The notes beneath the pieces are model-generated. The model was given only the letters and a program-made list of their open reading frames with translations. It was not told the origin of the DNA and did no database searches. This document shows positions 52,201 to 61,235 of a stretch of DNA of 64,000 nt, piece by piece. Made by a program: the position numbers and the translations under genes. Source of the DNA: Alishewanella metallidurans (GTDB lineage Bacteria > Pseudomonadota > Gammaproteobacteria > Enterobacterales > Alteromonadaceae); NCBI RefSeq assembly GCF_036983985.1, contig NZ_JALAHQ010000001.1, positions 558,001 through 622,000 of the forward strand. Direction: 5' to 3'. Every line of letters begins with the position of its first letter. Position 1 is the first letter of the stretch.

Positions 52201-52776
52201 ATGAGCGAGCAAGAATTGGACTGGCAGATTGTCCAGCGCGTGCAGCAAGGCGATAAAGCTGCGTTTAATGTACTAGTAAAAAAATATCAGCACCGGATCG
52301 CGAACTTAATTTCGCGTTACGTCTCTAACCACGGAGACGTAGCAGATGTCGCTCAGGAAGCTTTTATTAAAGCGTACCGAGCTATGCCAGGTTTTCGCGG
52401 TGAAAGTGCATTTTATACTTGGCTGTATCGTATAGCGGTAAACAGTGCTAAGAATTATTTAGTTGCCAATGGTCGCAAGCCACCGGCAACAGATGTTGAC
52501 GTAGAAGATGCCGAGTACTATGAAGGCAGCGATGCGTTAAAAGAACAAGACTCACCAGAAAAGCTATTGTTGTCTGATGAGATACGTAATGTGGTGTTTG
52601 GCACCATTGAAAAATTACCAGACGAGCTACGCACAGCAATTACGTTGCGTGAACTTGAAGGGTTAAGTTACGAAGAGATCGCGGAAGTGATGGGGTGCCC
52701 AATAGGTACTGTTCGCAGTCGTATTTTCAGAGCGCGTGAAGCCATTGATTTGCAGCTTAAGCCGTTAATAAGCTAG
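52201..52776 (+). CDS. rpoE: RNA polymerase sigma-E factor
   Basis: 191 residues, exactly the E. coli length. Region 2 contains DVAQEAFIKAYRAMPGFRGE and FYTWLYRIAVNSAKNYL. Region 4 has the helix-turn-helix LSYEEIAEVMGCPIGTVRSRIFRARE. It directs the envelope-stress regulon. The ATG at 52201 follows AGGGGAAAGG. It is first in rpoE-rseA-rseB-rseC. Confidence 0.98.
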   Translation: MSEQELDWQIVQRVQQGDKAAFNVLVKKYQHRIANLISRYVSNHGDVADVAQEAFIKAYRAMPGFRGESAFYTWLYRIAVNSAKNYLVANGRKPPATDVDVEDAEYYEGSDALKEQDSPEKLLLSDEIRNVVFGTIEKLPDELRTAITLRELEGLSYEEIAEVMGCPIGTVRSRIFRAREAIDLQLKPLIS

Positions 52777-52815
52777 CAGTCAGAGCAAAAACCAGTAATT
52801 AGGACAGGAAACATT

Positions 52816-53436
52816 ATGTCGTCAGAAAATCAGGATTGGCTCTCTGCTGCCAGTGATAACAAGGCACTAACTAAGGTACAGCTTGATAGCTTGCTTGGTG
52901 ATGCCCAGCTACAGCAAAAGTTACAGCGTTACCATCTGATAGGCTCGGCCATGCGTAGTGAAGTATCAAGTGCACTACCTGCTAACTTTGCTGATAATTT
53001 TATGGCACAACTGGCTGATGAACCGGTATATCAATTACAGTCTGACCGTAACTTAATGCAGCGTATTAAGGCGTATGTTGCTGTTGCAGCCAACGGCAGC
53101 TGGTTACAACCGGTGGCACAAGGCGGTATTGCCGCTGCAGTAGCGTTAATTGCCGTGTTTGGTGTTCAACAGTATCAACAGGGTGAAGAATACTTAACGC
53201 CGCAACCATTATTGCAAACGCAACCTATTGCCGGTTTTGCTACGCCAGTGAGCTTAAGCCAAACCACAGTAACCGATCGTTTTGCTGCGCAGGAACAACA
53301 GGCTATGCTTGAGCAACAAAAGCGGCTACAGGCTATGTTAAATGCCCATCGCCAACAATTGCGAGTAATGGAGCAAACGCAGCAGGCAAAGCAAAGTGCG
53401 ACACCTCACAATGGGTCTGAACAAAACGAGCAATAA
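52816..53436 (+). CDS. rseA: Anti-sigma-E factor RseA
   Basis: 206 residues. The cytoplasmic N-terminal domain (about 1-90, WLSAASDNKALTK, QRYHLIGSAMRSE) binds sigma-E. One membrane segment (about 100-116, GGIAAAVALIAVFGV) and a Gln-rich periplasmic part follow. DegS and RseP cleave RseA to release sigma-E. AGGA lies upstream. It ends on the rseB start. Confidence 0.94.
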   Translation: MSSENQDWLSAASDNKALTKVQLDSLLGDAQLQQKLQRYHLIGSAMRSEVSSALPANFADNFMAQLADEPVYQLQSDRNLMQRIKAYVAVAANGSWLQPVAQGGIAAAVALIAVFGVQQYQQGEEYLTPQPLLQTQPIAGFATPVSLSQTTVTDRFAAQEQQAMLEQQKRLQAMLNAHRQQLRVMEQTQQAKQSATPHNGSEQNEQ

Positions 53437-54365
53437 TGATGCGATTCTCTGGCGTATGTAGTGCCATAGTGTTGATAGTAGTGTCAGGACTTGCCCAAGC
53501 TGAACAAGCAGGCTGGGCATTGTTCGATAAGGTTCAACACGCTGTTAAGCAATATAATTTTGATACCTCTTTTGTCGTGTTAAAAGGCGGTAAAGTAGAT
53601 ACTTATCGTTGGTTACATGGCCGCACTGAAAACCAAGAAATTGAACACCTTATTCCTTTAGATACCAGTGGCGTAGATATTTTACGCCGCGACGCTATTG
53701 TTTATTATTTATTAGCTGACCGGCCTGCTTTTGTTACGCAGAGCCATAGTATTCCAGAATTGCCAGCGTTATTTTTTGAATCTAAACAAGAAATTAGTAA
53801 ATTATATAATGCTGTTGCAGGTAGCAGCTCGCTAATGTCAGGTCGCAGTGCTCAGCTACTTCGATTAACGGCAAAAAATGCTGGGCGCTATAACTACTGG
53901 TTATGGTTAGATGATGAATCCGGCTTTCCGCTTAGAATAGATACCTTATCTGATCAGCAAAATGCATTAGAGCGCTGGTTAGTTACTCATATGCAAATTA
54001 ATCCAGAGATGCCTGACAGTTTACGCGCGTTAATGGAGGCCGAATTACCCGCAGCCACTTCAGTGACAAATAAGGCATTGGCAAATAATAATCAAAAATT
54101 AACGTGGCTACCGGAAGGCTATACCGAGGTGGCAGAGCCGGCCAGTATTCCGCAGTTAGAAAAAAGCTTACTTAGCTACTGGCTATTGAGTGACGGTTTG
54201 CATCAGGTGTCAGTATTTGTGCAAAACCCCCAACATTTGCCAACCCAAGCGTATCGAGACGGTGCCACCACTATTTATGTGCAAACGGCAAACCAATTAG
54301 AGGTTACCGTTATTGGCCCAGTAAGTATTGATACCGCCCGTCAGCTGGCCGCGGCAGTGCGCTAA
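53436..54365 (+). CDS. rseB: Sigma-E regulator RseB
   Basis: 309 residues. A signal peptide (MMRFSGVCSAIVLIVVSGLAQA) leads to a periplasmic two-domain protein like MucB. FDTSFVVLKGGKVDTYRWLH and the C-terminal VSVFVQN region are typical. It binds RseA and shields it from DegS until lipopolysaccharide intermediates displace it. Start overlaps the rseA stop, and its own stop overlaps the rseC start. Confidence 0.94.
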   Translation: MMRFSGVCSAIVLIVVSGLAQAEQAGWALFDKVQHAVKQYNFDTSFVVLKGGKVDTYRWLHGRTENQEIEHLIPLDTSGVDILRRDAIVYYLLADRPAFVTQSHSIPELPALFFESKQEISKLYNAVAGSSSLMSGRSAQLLRLTAKNAGRYNYWLWLDDESGFPLRIDTLSDQQNALERWLVTHMQINPEMPDSLRALMEAELPAATSVTNKALANNNQKLTWLPEGYTEVAEPASIPQLEKSLLSYWLLSDGLHQVSVFVQNPQHLPTQAYRDGATTIYVQTANQLEVTVIGPVSIDTARQLAAAVR

Positions 54366-54820
54366 TGGTAGAAGAAATTGCCACAGTGGTATCAACAGAA
54401 TATAACGGTATTTGGTTAACCACTACGCCCGTATCCAGCTGCAATGCTTGTAACGTTAGCGATGATTGCGGTACGGGCATAGTTGCGAAAACCCTTACGC
54501 CAAAAAACATCCATTTTTTTGTGCCAAGTGAGCTTAAATTACTACCTGGCGAGCAAGTGAAAATTGGCTTGCAAGAAGACAGCCTAGTGATGGCCGCGTT
54601 AATGGTGTACTTGCTGCCATTAATATTGATGATGGTGTTGGCCTTATTAGCTAACGCTGCTGGGTTTAGTGAAGGTTGGATAATGGTGGCTGCAGCGTTA
54701 GGGGCAACCATTGGCTTTATGTTGGCGCGCTATTATGGCGTTAAGCAAGAAAAAACCACCAAAATTCATATTCTTGAAATTTTGCCTTCGTTAGGTATTA
54801 AACCTTACGCGTTAAAATAG
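54365..54820 (+). CDS. rseC: Sigma-E regulator RseC
   Basis: 151 residues. An N-terminal Cys cluster (SSCNACNVSDDCG) precedes two membrane segments (about 77-97 and 102-122), the RseC/MucC pattern. Family knowledge: RseC affects sigma-E and SoxR reduction; the mechanism is unclear. A 172-base gap to lepA follows, with no clear terminator but a TACAAT-like box near 54888. Confidence 0.93.
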   Translation: MVEEIATVVSTEYNGIWLTTTPVSSCNACNVSDDCGTGIVAKTLTPKNIHFFVPSELKLLPGEQVKIGLQEDSLVMAALMVYLLPLILMMVLALLANAAGFSEGWIMVAAALGATIGFMLARYYGVKQEKTTKIHILEILPSLGIKPYALK

Positions 54821-54992
54821 CGCTGCCATAGCGTAAGCTTAACATTGGCCGTTAATAACACATAGCCAGCTGGCAACGGATAGAGTACAATTCGCACTAA
54901 TTTATCGAAATAACCCGCGTTAATGCAGGAGGTTGTAACTTGCTATAGCAAAGTTTGCGGCCTTGCATGACGCTTACTGTTTTGCGGACAAA

Positions 54993-56792
54993 ATGCCTAA
55001 ACTTAATCACATCAGAAATTTTTCTATCATCGCCCATATAGACCACGGTAAATCGACGTTATCTGATCGGCTAATTCAATATTGTGGCGGTTTGTCTGAC
55101 CGCGAAATGCAGCAACAAGTGCTGGATTCTATGGATCTTGAGCGCGAGCGCGGCATTACGATTAAAGCACAAAGTGTAACCTTAAATTACACTGCCGATG
55201 ATGGCGAAACCTATCAGTTAAATTTCATCGATACACCTGGCCACGTTGACTTTACCTATGAAGTTAGCCGCTCGTTGGCGGCTTGTGAAGGGGCATTATT
55301 GGTCGTTGATGCTGGGCAGGGCGTTGAAGCGCAAACGGTAGCAAACTGTTACACCGCACTAGAAATGAATTTAGAAGTACTGCCAGTACTAAACAAAATT
55401 GACTTACCTCAGGCCGATCCCGACCGCGTAGCACAAGAAATTGAAGACATTATAGGTATTGAAGCCATAGGTGCGGTGCAGTGTTCTGCTAAAACTGGCT
55501 TAGGCATTAAAGATGTGCTTGAAACCATAGTTAAGAAAATACCACCTCCAGAAGGTGAGCCTGATCAGCCTACACAGGCGTTGATCATTGACTCATGGTT
55601 TGATGCCTACCAAGGCGTTGTGTCGCTGGTAAGAGTAAAACACGGTTCGATTAAGGCAAAAGACAAAATTAAAGTTATGTCGACAGGCCTATCTTACGAA
55701 GTAGATAAAATTGGTACCTTTAGCCCTAAAGCGACCAATACCGGCGAGTTGAAAACTGGTGAAGTAGGCTTTGTTATCGCCGGCATTAAAGAAGTTAAAG
55801 GTGCACCGGTTGGTGATACGTTAACACTGGCAAAAAACAGCGCACAAACGCCACTACCTGGTTTTAAACGCATAAAGCCGCAGGTGTATGCTGGTGTGTT
55901 TCCGGTATCAAGCGATGATTACGAAGACTTCCGTGACGCCTTATCAAAATTAAGCCTAAACGACTCGTCATTATTTTATGAACCAGAAAGTTCTGGTGCA
56001 TTAGGCTTTGGCTTCCGTATTGGTTTCCTGGGTATGTTACACATGGAAATTATTCAGGAACGGCTAGAGCGCGAGTACGATCTTGACCTTATTACCACCG
56101 CCCCGACCGTAGTGTATGAAGTGCTGAAAAAAGACGGCACAGTAGTAATGGTTGATAACCCAAGTGCGTTGCCTGCGGTAAATGATATTGAAGAAATACG
56201 CGAACCTATAGTGGAAGCGCATATTTTAGTGCCACAAGAATACTTAGGTAGTGTTATTACACTGTGTATAGAAAAGCGTGGCGTGCAAACCAATATGTTG
56301 TATCACGGCCGTCAAGTTGCCATAACTTATGAGCTGCCAATGGCAGAAGTGGTAATGGACTTCTTTGACCGTTTAAAGTCGACCAGCCGTGGTTATGCAT
56401 CTTTAGATTATGCGTTTAAGCGTTTTCAAGTATCCAATATGCAGCGGGTAGATATTTTAATTAATGGTGAACGGGTTGATGCTTTAGCTATTATCAGTCA
56501 TATCGATTTTGCTCAAGGCCGTGGTCGTTTGTTGGCAGAGAAATTAAGAGAGCTTATTCCTCGCCAGATGTTTGATATCGCCATTCAAGCGGCTATTGGT
56601 AATCACGTTATTGCTCGTACCACCATTAAGCAAATGCGTAAAAACGTACTAGCAAAATGTTACGGTGGCGATATAAGCCGTAAGAAAAAGCTGCTGCAAA
56701 AGCAGAAAGACGGTAAAAAACGCATGAAGCAAGTGGGTAACGTAGAAGTACCACAAGAAGCCTTCTTGGCCATTTTGAAAGTTGGTAGTTAA
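54993..56792 (+). CDS. lepA: Elongation factor 4 (LepA)
   Basis: 599 residues from the ATG at 54993, the E. coli length; an in-frame start 10 codons earlier is rejected. GTPase motifs: AHIDHGKST, DTPGHVDF, NKIDLPQ. The LepA C-terminal domain ends with KKKLLQKQKDGKKRMKQVG. It binds ribosomes and affects initiation and back-translocation. Followed by lepB. Confidence 0.97.
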   Translation: MPKLNHIRNFSIIAHIDHGKSTLSDRLIQYCGGLSDREMQQQVLDSMDLERERGITIKAQSVTLNYTADDGETYQLNFIDTPGHVDFTYEVSRSLAACEGALLVVDAGQGVEAQTVANCYTALEMNLEVLPVLNKIDLPQADPDRVAQEIEDIIGIEAIGAVQCSAKTGLGIKDVLETIVKKIPPPEGEPDQPTQALIIDSWFDAYQGVVSLVRVKHGSIKAKDKIKVMSTGLSYEVDKIGTFSPKATNTGELKTGEVGFVIAGIKEVKGAPVGDTLTLAKNSAQTPLPGFKRIKPQVYAGVFPVSSDDYEDFRDALSKLSLNDSSLFYEPESSGALGFGFRIGFLGMLHMEIIQERLEREYDLDLITTAPTVVYEVLKKDGTVVMVDNPSALPAVNDIEEIREPIVEAHILVPQEYLGSVITLCIEKRGVQTNMLYHGRQVAITYELPMAEVVMDFFDRLKSTSRGYASLDYAFKRFQVSNMQRVDILINGERVDALAIISHIDFAQGRGRLLAEKLRELIPRQMFDIAIQAAIGNHVIARTTIKQMRKNVLAKCYGGDISRKKKLLQKQKDGKKRMKQVGNVEVPQEAFLAILKVGS

Positions 56793-56805
56793 TTAAGGGT
56801 TATAC

Positions 56806-57726
56806 ATGGCAGGTTACTTTGCAATTGCACTGGTATTGGCAACATTGGTTAGTGGTTTAATTTGGTTGCTTGATATTTATGTGTTGGCGCCAAAACGACA
56901 GCAGAAACTTTCCGCAGTGCAATCAGCCAGTAACGACGTGCCAACCGCACTGAGTGACGAGTTGCTAAAAGAACCGCAGTGGGTCGAAACCGCTAAGTCG
57001 ATATTTCCGGTAATAGCGTTAATTACTATTTTCCGCTCGTTTATGTATGAACCGTTTCAAATTCCATCAGGTTCAATGATGCCAACCTTATTAGTAGGCG
57101 ATTTTATTTTGGTTGAAAAGTTCTCATACGACGTAAAAGATCCGGTGTGGCGTAAAACGCTTTATAGTAATGCTAAGCCGCAACGTGGTGATGTTGCCGT
57201 GTTTAAATACCCGAAACAGCCTACGATAGACTATATTAAACGAGTCATCGGTTTGCCTGGCGACCGCGTTATTTATCGGAATAAGCAGTTATTTATTCAA
57301 CCAGCGTGTACTCAAGAGCTTAAATCCGACTGTCCTGCATTGGAAAGCATAGCGCTTAGCTTGAAAAACGAAGGCGAGTTTTACCAGCAACAATACCCGC
57401 AACGCCGTTACACCGAACAGCTTGGTACCGTAGCACACGATATATTGCAAACACCGGCGCGTCGCGAGTATACCGAGTTATTTTATAAACAAAACGGCAC
57501 AGCGATTGACGAGTTTGTCGTACCCGATGGCCATTATTTCGTCTTAGGTGATAACCGTGACAATAGCGGTGATGGCAGGTTTTGGGGTTTTGTGCCAGAA
57601 GACAATATGGTGGGTAAGGCGGTATTTATTTGGATGAGCTTCGAATTTAATACTGATGAAAATAGCTGGATCCCAGGCTGGATACCTACAGGCGTGCGGT
57701 TTGACCGGCTTGGCAGTATTCACTAA
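56806..57726 (+). CDS. lepB: Signal peptidase I
   Basis: 306 residues. Two N-terminal membrane segments (about 3-22 and 66-82). The catalytic Ser is in IPSGSMMPTLLVGD and the general-base Lys in YIKRVIGLPGDRV. The box GDNRDNSGDGRFWGFVPE is intact. It removes signal peptides at the outer face of the inner membrane. It lies 13 bases after lepA. Confidence 0.97.
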   Translation: MAGYFAIALVLATLVSGLIWLLDIYVLAPKRQQKLSAVQSASNDVPTALSDELLKEPQWVETAKSIFPVIALITIFRSFMYEPFQIPSGSMMPTLLVGDFILVEKFSYDVKDPVWRKTLYSNAKPQRGDVAVFKYPKQPTIDYIKRVIGLPGDRVIYRNKQLFIQPACTQELKSDCPALESIALSLKNEGEFYQQQYPQRRYTEQLGTVAHDILQTPARREYTELFYKQNGTAIDEFVVPDGHYFVLGDNRDNSGDGRFWGFVPEDNMVGKAVFIWMSFEFNTDENSWIPGWIPTGVRFDRLGSIH

Positions 57727-57755
57727 GCGCCAGCGCACCCGTTTAAGAGACAAAC

Positions 57756-58430
57756 ATGCAAAAATCGTTAAATCCACTGATAGCCCGTTTAGGCTATCAG
57801 TTTCAACAGCCCGACCTATTAGAGCAAGCACTTACTCACCGCAGTTGTAAAGGCCAGCACAATGAACGGCTAGAATACCTTGGCGACGCGGTGCTAAGCT
57901 TAGTGATTGCTGAAACCCTTTATACTCATTTTCCTAAAGCGCGTGAAGGTGACTTAACTCGCATGCGTGCGGCGTTGGTAAAGGGGGTTACCTTGGCCGA
58001 AATTGCCCAAGAATTACGTTTATCTGAGTACTTACGTTTAGGCCCTGGCGAGTTAAAAAGTGGCGGTTTTCGGCGCGAGTCTATTTTAGCTGACGCAGTC
58101 GAGGCCATTTTAGGTGCTATTTATTTAGACTCTGGCATGGACGCGTGCAAAGAGCGTATTTTGTTTTGGTTCGGCTCACGGTTAGAGGTTATAACGCCAG
58201 GCGAGCAAAAAGATTCTAAAACATTGCTACAAGAATATTTGCAAGGGCTGCGCTTAGCGCTGCCAGTGTATGATGTAATTGCCACTTTAGGTGAAGCGCA
58301 TCAGCAAACGTTTACCGTACGCTGCACTATTGCAGGTATGGCACCTTTTACCGCTACCGGCAGTTCACGCCGCAAGGCAGAGCAGGACGCCGCTCATATG
58401 GCGCTGGAAAAAATTAAGCATGACAGATAG
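57756..58430 (+). CDS. rnc: Ribonuclease III
   Basis: 224 residues. The catalytic signature ERLEYLGDAVLSLVIAE and the metal-binding DAVEAILGAIYLD are intact. A double-stranded RNA-binding domain covers about 155-222. It processes rRNA precursors and many mRNAs. Its last 11 bases overlap era, the conserved lepB-rnc-era order. Confidence 0.97.
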   Translation: MQKSLNPLIARLGYQFQQPDLLEQALTHRSCKGQHNERLEYLGDAVLSLVIAETLYTHFPKAREGDLTRMRAALVKGVTLAEIAQELRLSEYLRLGPGELKSGGFRRESILADAVEAILGAIYLDSGMDACKERILFWFGSRLEVITPGEQKDSKTLLQEYLQGLRLALPVYDVIATLGEAHQQTFTVRCTIAGMAPFTATGSSRRKAEQDAAHMALEKIKHDR

Positions 58431-59328
58431 CACCGTAACGCCAACTTATGCCGCATTAGTTGCTATTGTAGGCCGACCTAATGTGGGTAAATCTACATTG
58501 CTAAATAAGCTGGTTGGCCAGAAGGTAAGTATTACCTCAAAGAAGCCACAAACTACAAGACATCGTATTGTTGGCATAGACACGCGTGATAATTACCAAA
58601 CAGTATATGTGGATACGCCTGGCTTACATAGCGAAGAAAAGCGCGCCATTAATCGGGTAATGAACCGAGCTGCGGCCAGTTCAATTCTGGATGTAGAATT
58701 TGTGCTGTTTGTCGTTGAAGGCACGCGTTGGACTGACGATGATCAAATGGTACTTAATCGGCTAATTGCATCAAACAAGCCAGTAATACTGGTGGTGAAT
58801 AAAGTAGATTTGTATCGTGATAAAGACACCTTACTACCGCATTTACAATGGTTAGGCGCACAGCTTAACTTTATTGATGTCGTGCCGTTGTCGGCTGAAA
58901 CTGGCGACAACGTTGAAGCATTACGTACCGCAGTGCAAGGGCATTTACCGCCGTGCGAATTCTTTTTCCCTGAAGATTACGTTACCGACCGATCAATGCG
59001 GTTTATGGCCGCTGAAATTGTCCGTGAAAAGCTGATGCGCTTTTTAGGCGAAGAATTACCTTACTCAGTAACCGTAGAAATTGAACGCTTTAAGTGGGAA
59101 GAGAAACACTATCATATCGCCGCATTAGTGTTAGTTGAGCGCGAAGGCCAAAAACGTATGGTTATCGGCAATAAAGGTGAGCGCATAAAAACGATTGCGA
59201 CTGAAGCCAGAATAGATATGGCCGCAATGTTAGAGCAGCCAGTGTTTTTAGAGGTTTGGGTAAAAGTAAAATCAGGTTGGGCTGACGATGAGCGCGCATT
59301 GCGTAGCTTAGGTTACGGCGAAGATTAA
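58420..59328 (+). CDS. era: GTPase Era
   Basis: 302 residues from the ATG at 58420; longer in-frame versions run into rnc. G motifs: GRPNVGKST, DTPGLH, NKVD. A C-terminal KH domain (MVIGNKGERIKTIATEARID) binds the 3' end of 16S rRNA. Required for small-subunit maturation. Confidence 0.97.
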   Translation: MTDSTVTPTYAALVAIVGRPNVGKSTLLNKLVGQKVSITSKKPQTTRHRIVGIDTRDNYQTVYVDTPGLHSEEKRAINRVMNRAAASSILDVEFVLFVVEGTRWTDDDQMVLNRLIASNKPVILVVNKVDLYRDKDTLLPHLQWLGAQLNFIDVVPLSAETGDNVEALRTAVQGHLPPCEFFFPEDYVTDRSMRFMAAEIVREKLMRFLGEELPYSVTVEIERFKWEEKHYHIAALVLVEREGQKRMVIGNKGERIKTIATEARIDMAAMLEQPVFLEVWVKVKSGWADDERALRSLGYGED

Positions 59329-59334
59329 TCAACC

Positions 59335-60018
59335 ATGCAGCCACAGCTTTGGCCTGCCTACATTCTGCATAGCCGCCCGCTTGGTGAAAGTAAGCTAATA
59401 CTTCAACTATTACTGCCTGAACAAGGGCGTTTATCCGCGGTAGTGCGAAAGAAGCAGGGCAAGCAACGCTTGGCCTTGCAACCCTTTCAAGAGTTTATGT
59501 TGCAGCTGGTAGGCCGTAGTGAGCTTAAAACCGTATCAACTATTGATGAAGCAGCACCGGCACTGGTTTTAACCGGTAAGGTGCTATACAGCGGTTTGTA
59601 TTTAAATGAATTAGTTTGTCGGTTATGGCCCGATAATTTGGCTGCAGAGCAGCTATTTTACCTGTACCAGCAATGCTTGCAGCAGTTAGCTGCAGTGCAA
59701 CAAGGCGTGGTAGAGCTAGAGCCATGCTTGCGGGAATTTGAGTTTGCATTATTAACGGAGTTAGGCCAGCCAATAGATTGGCAATATGATAGTGCGGGCG
59801 GCGCATTAAATGCTCATGCTTATTATCAGTGGTACAGCGAACAAGGTTTTGTGCAAATGGCTAAAGGATATCGCGGCGAGGTATTACTTAATATTGGCCT
59901 TAAGCAATGGCAATGCGATGAAACGAAGCGCAGCGCCAAGCAACTTAGCCGGCAAATTCTTGCGCCGTTACTGGGCAGCAAGCCGTTGGCGAGTCGTGCA
60001 TTATTTGCCGGTAGTTAA
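59335..60018 (+). CDS. recO: DNA repair protein RecO
   Basis: 227 residues. An N-terminal OB fold (PAYILHSRPLGESKLILQLL) is followed by a helical domain. The zinc-finger Cys set found in some RecO proteins is not seen, as in E. coli. With RecR it loads RecA onto SSB-coated DNA. It begins 6 bases after era, with an unremarkable ribosome-binding site. Confidence 0.95.
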   Translation: MQPQLWPAYILHSRPLGESKLILQLLLPEQGRLSAVVRKKQGKQRLALQPFQEFMLQLVGRSELKTVSTIDEAAPALVLTGKVLYSGLYLNELVCRLWPDNLAAEQLFYLYQQCLQQLAAVQQGVVELEPCLREFEFALLTELGQPIDWQYDSAGGALNAHAYYQWYSEQGFVQMAKGYRGEVLLNIGLKQWQCDETKRSAKQLSRQILAPLLGSKPLASRALFAGS

Positions 60019-60049
60019 TTTATAACGTTATTTTTATTTGGAGTCAGGC

Positions 60050-60784
60050 ATGCATAACCCTATTTTTCTTGGCGTTAATATTGATCACGTTGCTACTTTA
60101 CGTCAGGCGCGCGGCACCTATTATCCAGAACCGGTGCATGCGGCCTTAGTTGCCGAGCAGGCTGGCGCCGACGGTATTACCGTGCATTTACGCGAAGATA
60201 GACGGCATATTATTGACCGTGATGTATTTGTATTACGCCAAACTATTGCTACTCGATTAAATTTTGAAATGGCGGTAACTGATGAAATGCTAGCGATAGC
60301 GACTGAGTTAAAGCCACACTTTGCTTGTTTTGTACCAGAAAAACGTGAAGAGCTCACCACCGAAGGCGGGCTAGAAGTGGTTGGCCAGCTGGCGCGTATT
60401 ACCGATGCGGTTACGCAAATGCGTGAACAAAATGTGTTGGTATCATTGTTTATTGATGCCGATCACCAACAAATTGAAGCGGCAGCTAAAGCCGGTGCAC
60501 CCTACATTGAAATTCATACCGGGAAGTATGCGCATTGTACTGATATTAATGCTCAAGCTACAGAATTAAAGCGTATTGCCGATGCTGCGGCGTTTGCCTC
60601 CACACTTGGCCTTATCGTTAATGCTGGCCACGGTTTGCATTACCATAACGTACAGCCGATAGCCGCTATACCGCAAATGTACGAGCTAAATATAGGTCAT
60701 GCTATTGTTGCCCGAGCCGTGTTTAGTGGTTTAGATGCAGCAGTGCGCGAAATGAAGCGCCTAATGGTTGAGGCGCGCGGTTAA
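60050..60784 (+). CDS. pdxJ: Pyridoxine 5'-phosphate synthase
   Basis: 244 residues from the ATG at 60050 (SD GGAG). TIM barrel with NIDHVATLRQARG, ITVHLREDRRHI and GLIVNAGHGLHYHNV. It joins 1-deoxyxylulose 5-phosphate with aminoacetone phosphate to form the vitamin B6 ring. It follows recO and precedes acpS, the conserved recO-pdxJ-acpS order. Confidence 0.97.
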   Translation: MHNPIFLGVNIDHVATLRQARGTYYPEPVHAALVAEQAGADGITVHLREDRRHIIDRDVFVLRQTIATRLNFEMAVTDEMLAIATELKPHFACFVPEKREELTTEGGLEVVGQLARITDAVTQMREQNVLVSLFIDADHQQIEAAAKAGAPYIEIHTGKYAHCTDINAQATELKRIADAAAFASTLGLIVNAGHGLHYHNVQPIAAIPQMYELNIGHAIVARAVFSGLDAAVREMKRLMVEARG

Positions 60785-60785
60785 C

Positions 60786-61211
60786 GTGGCCATTATTGGT
60801 TTAGGTACCGATATCGTTGAAATTGCGCGTGTTAGCCAAAGCTTAGCGCGCAGTGCTGGCTTAATAAAGCGGGTGTTAACCGCTGATGAGCAAGCGATTT
60901 ACCATGCCATTGCAACGAAGAATATGGCCAATAATACCATGACGATAAGCGATGCTGATAATGCCGCGCGATATTTTGCTAAACGCTTTGCTGCTAAAGA
61001 AGCTGCGGCCAAGGCGCTTGGCACCGGCATTGGCCGTGGTGTGTCATTTCAGCATATTAACGTTAGTAATAGCGCCGATGGCGCGCCGCAGTTAGCTTTA
61101 ACTGACTATGCCGCTGAACTAGCTGCCAATAAAGGTGTAACGCATATCTGGTTGTCAATTACCGATGAGCAAGCTTATGCTGCAGCTACGGTGATTTTAG
61201 AACGACAGTAA
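60786..61211 (+). CDS. acpS: Holo-[acyl-carrier-protein] synthase
   Basis: 141 residues from the GTG at 60786, one base after the pdxJ stop. This gives the family N-terminus MAIIGLGTDIVEIARV; a TTG at 60768 is rejected. Mg-binding and CoA residues are in GTDIVEI and RFAAKEAAAKALG. It attaches 4'-phosphopantetheine to acyl carrier protein. It is last in the lepA-to-acpS run, with the convergent barA 24 bases on. Confidence 0.95.
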   Translation: MAIIGLGTDIVEIARVSQSLARSAGLIKRVLTADEQAIYHAIATKNMANNTMTISDADNAARYFAKRFAAKEAAAKALGTGIGRGVSFQHINVSNSADGAPQLALTDYAAELAANKGVTHIWLSITDEQAYAAATVILERQ

Positions 61212-61235
61212 TGCTACGCTGCTAAGTATTTGTTT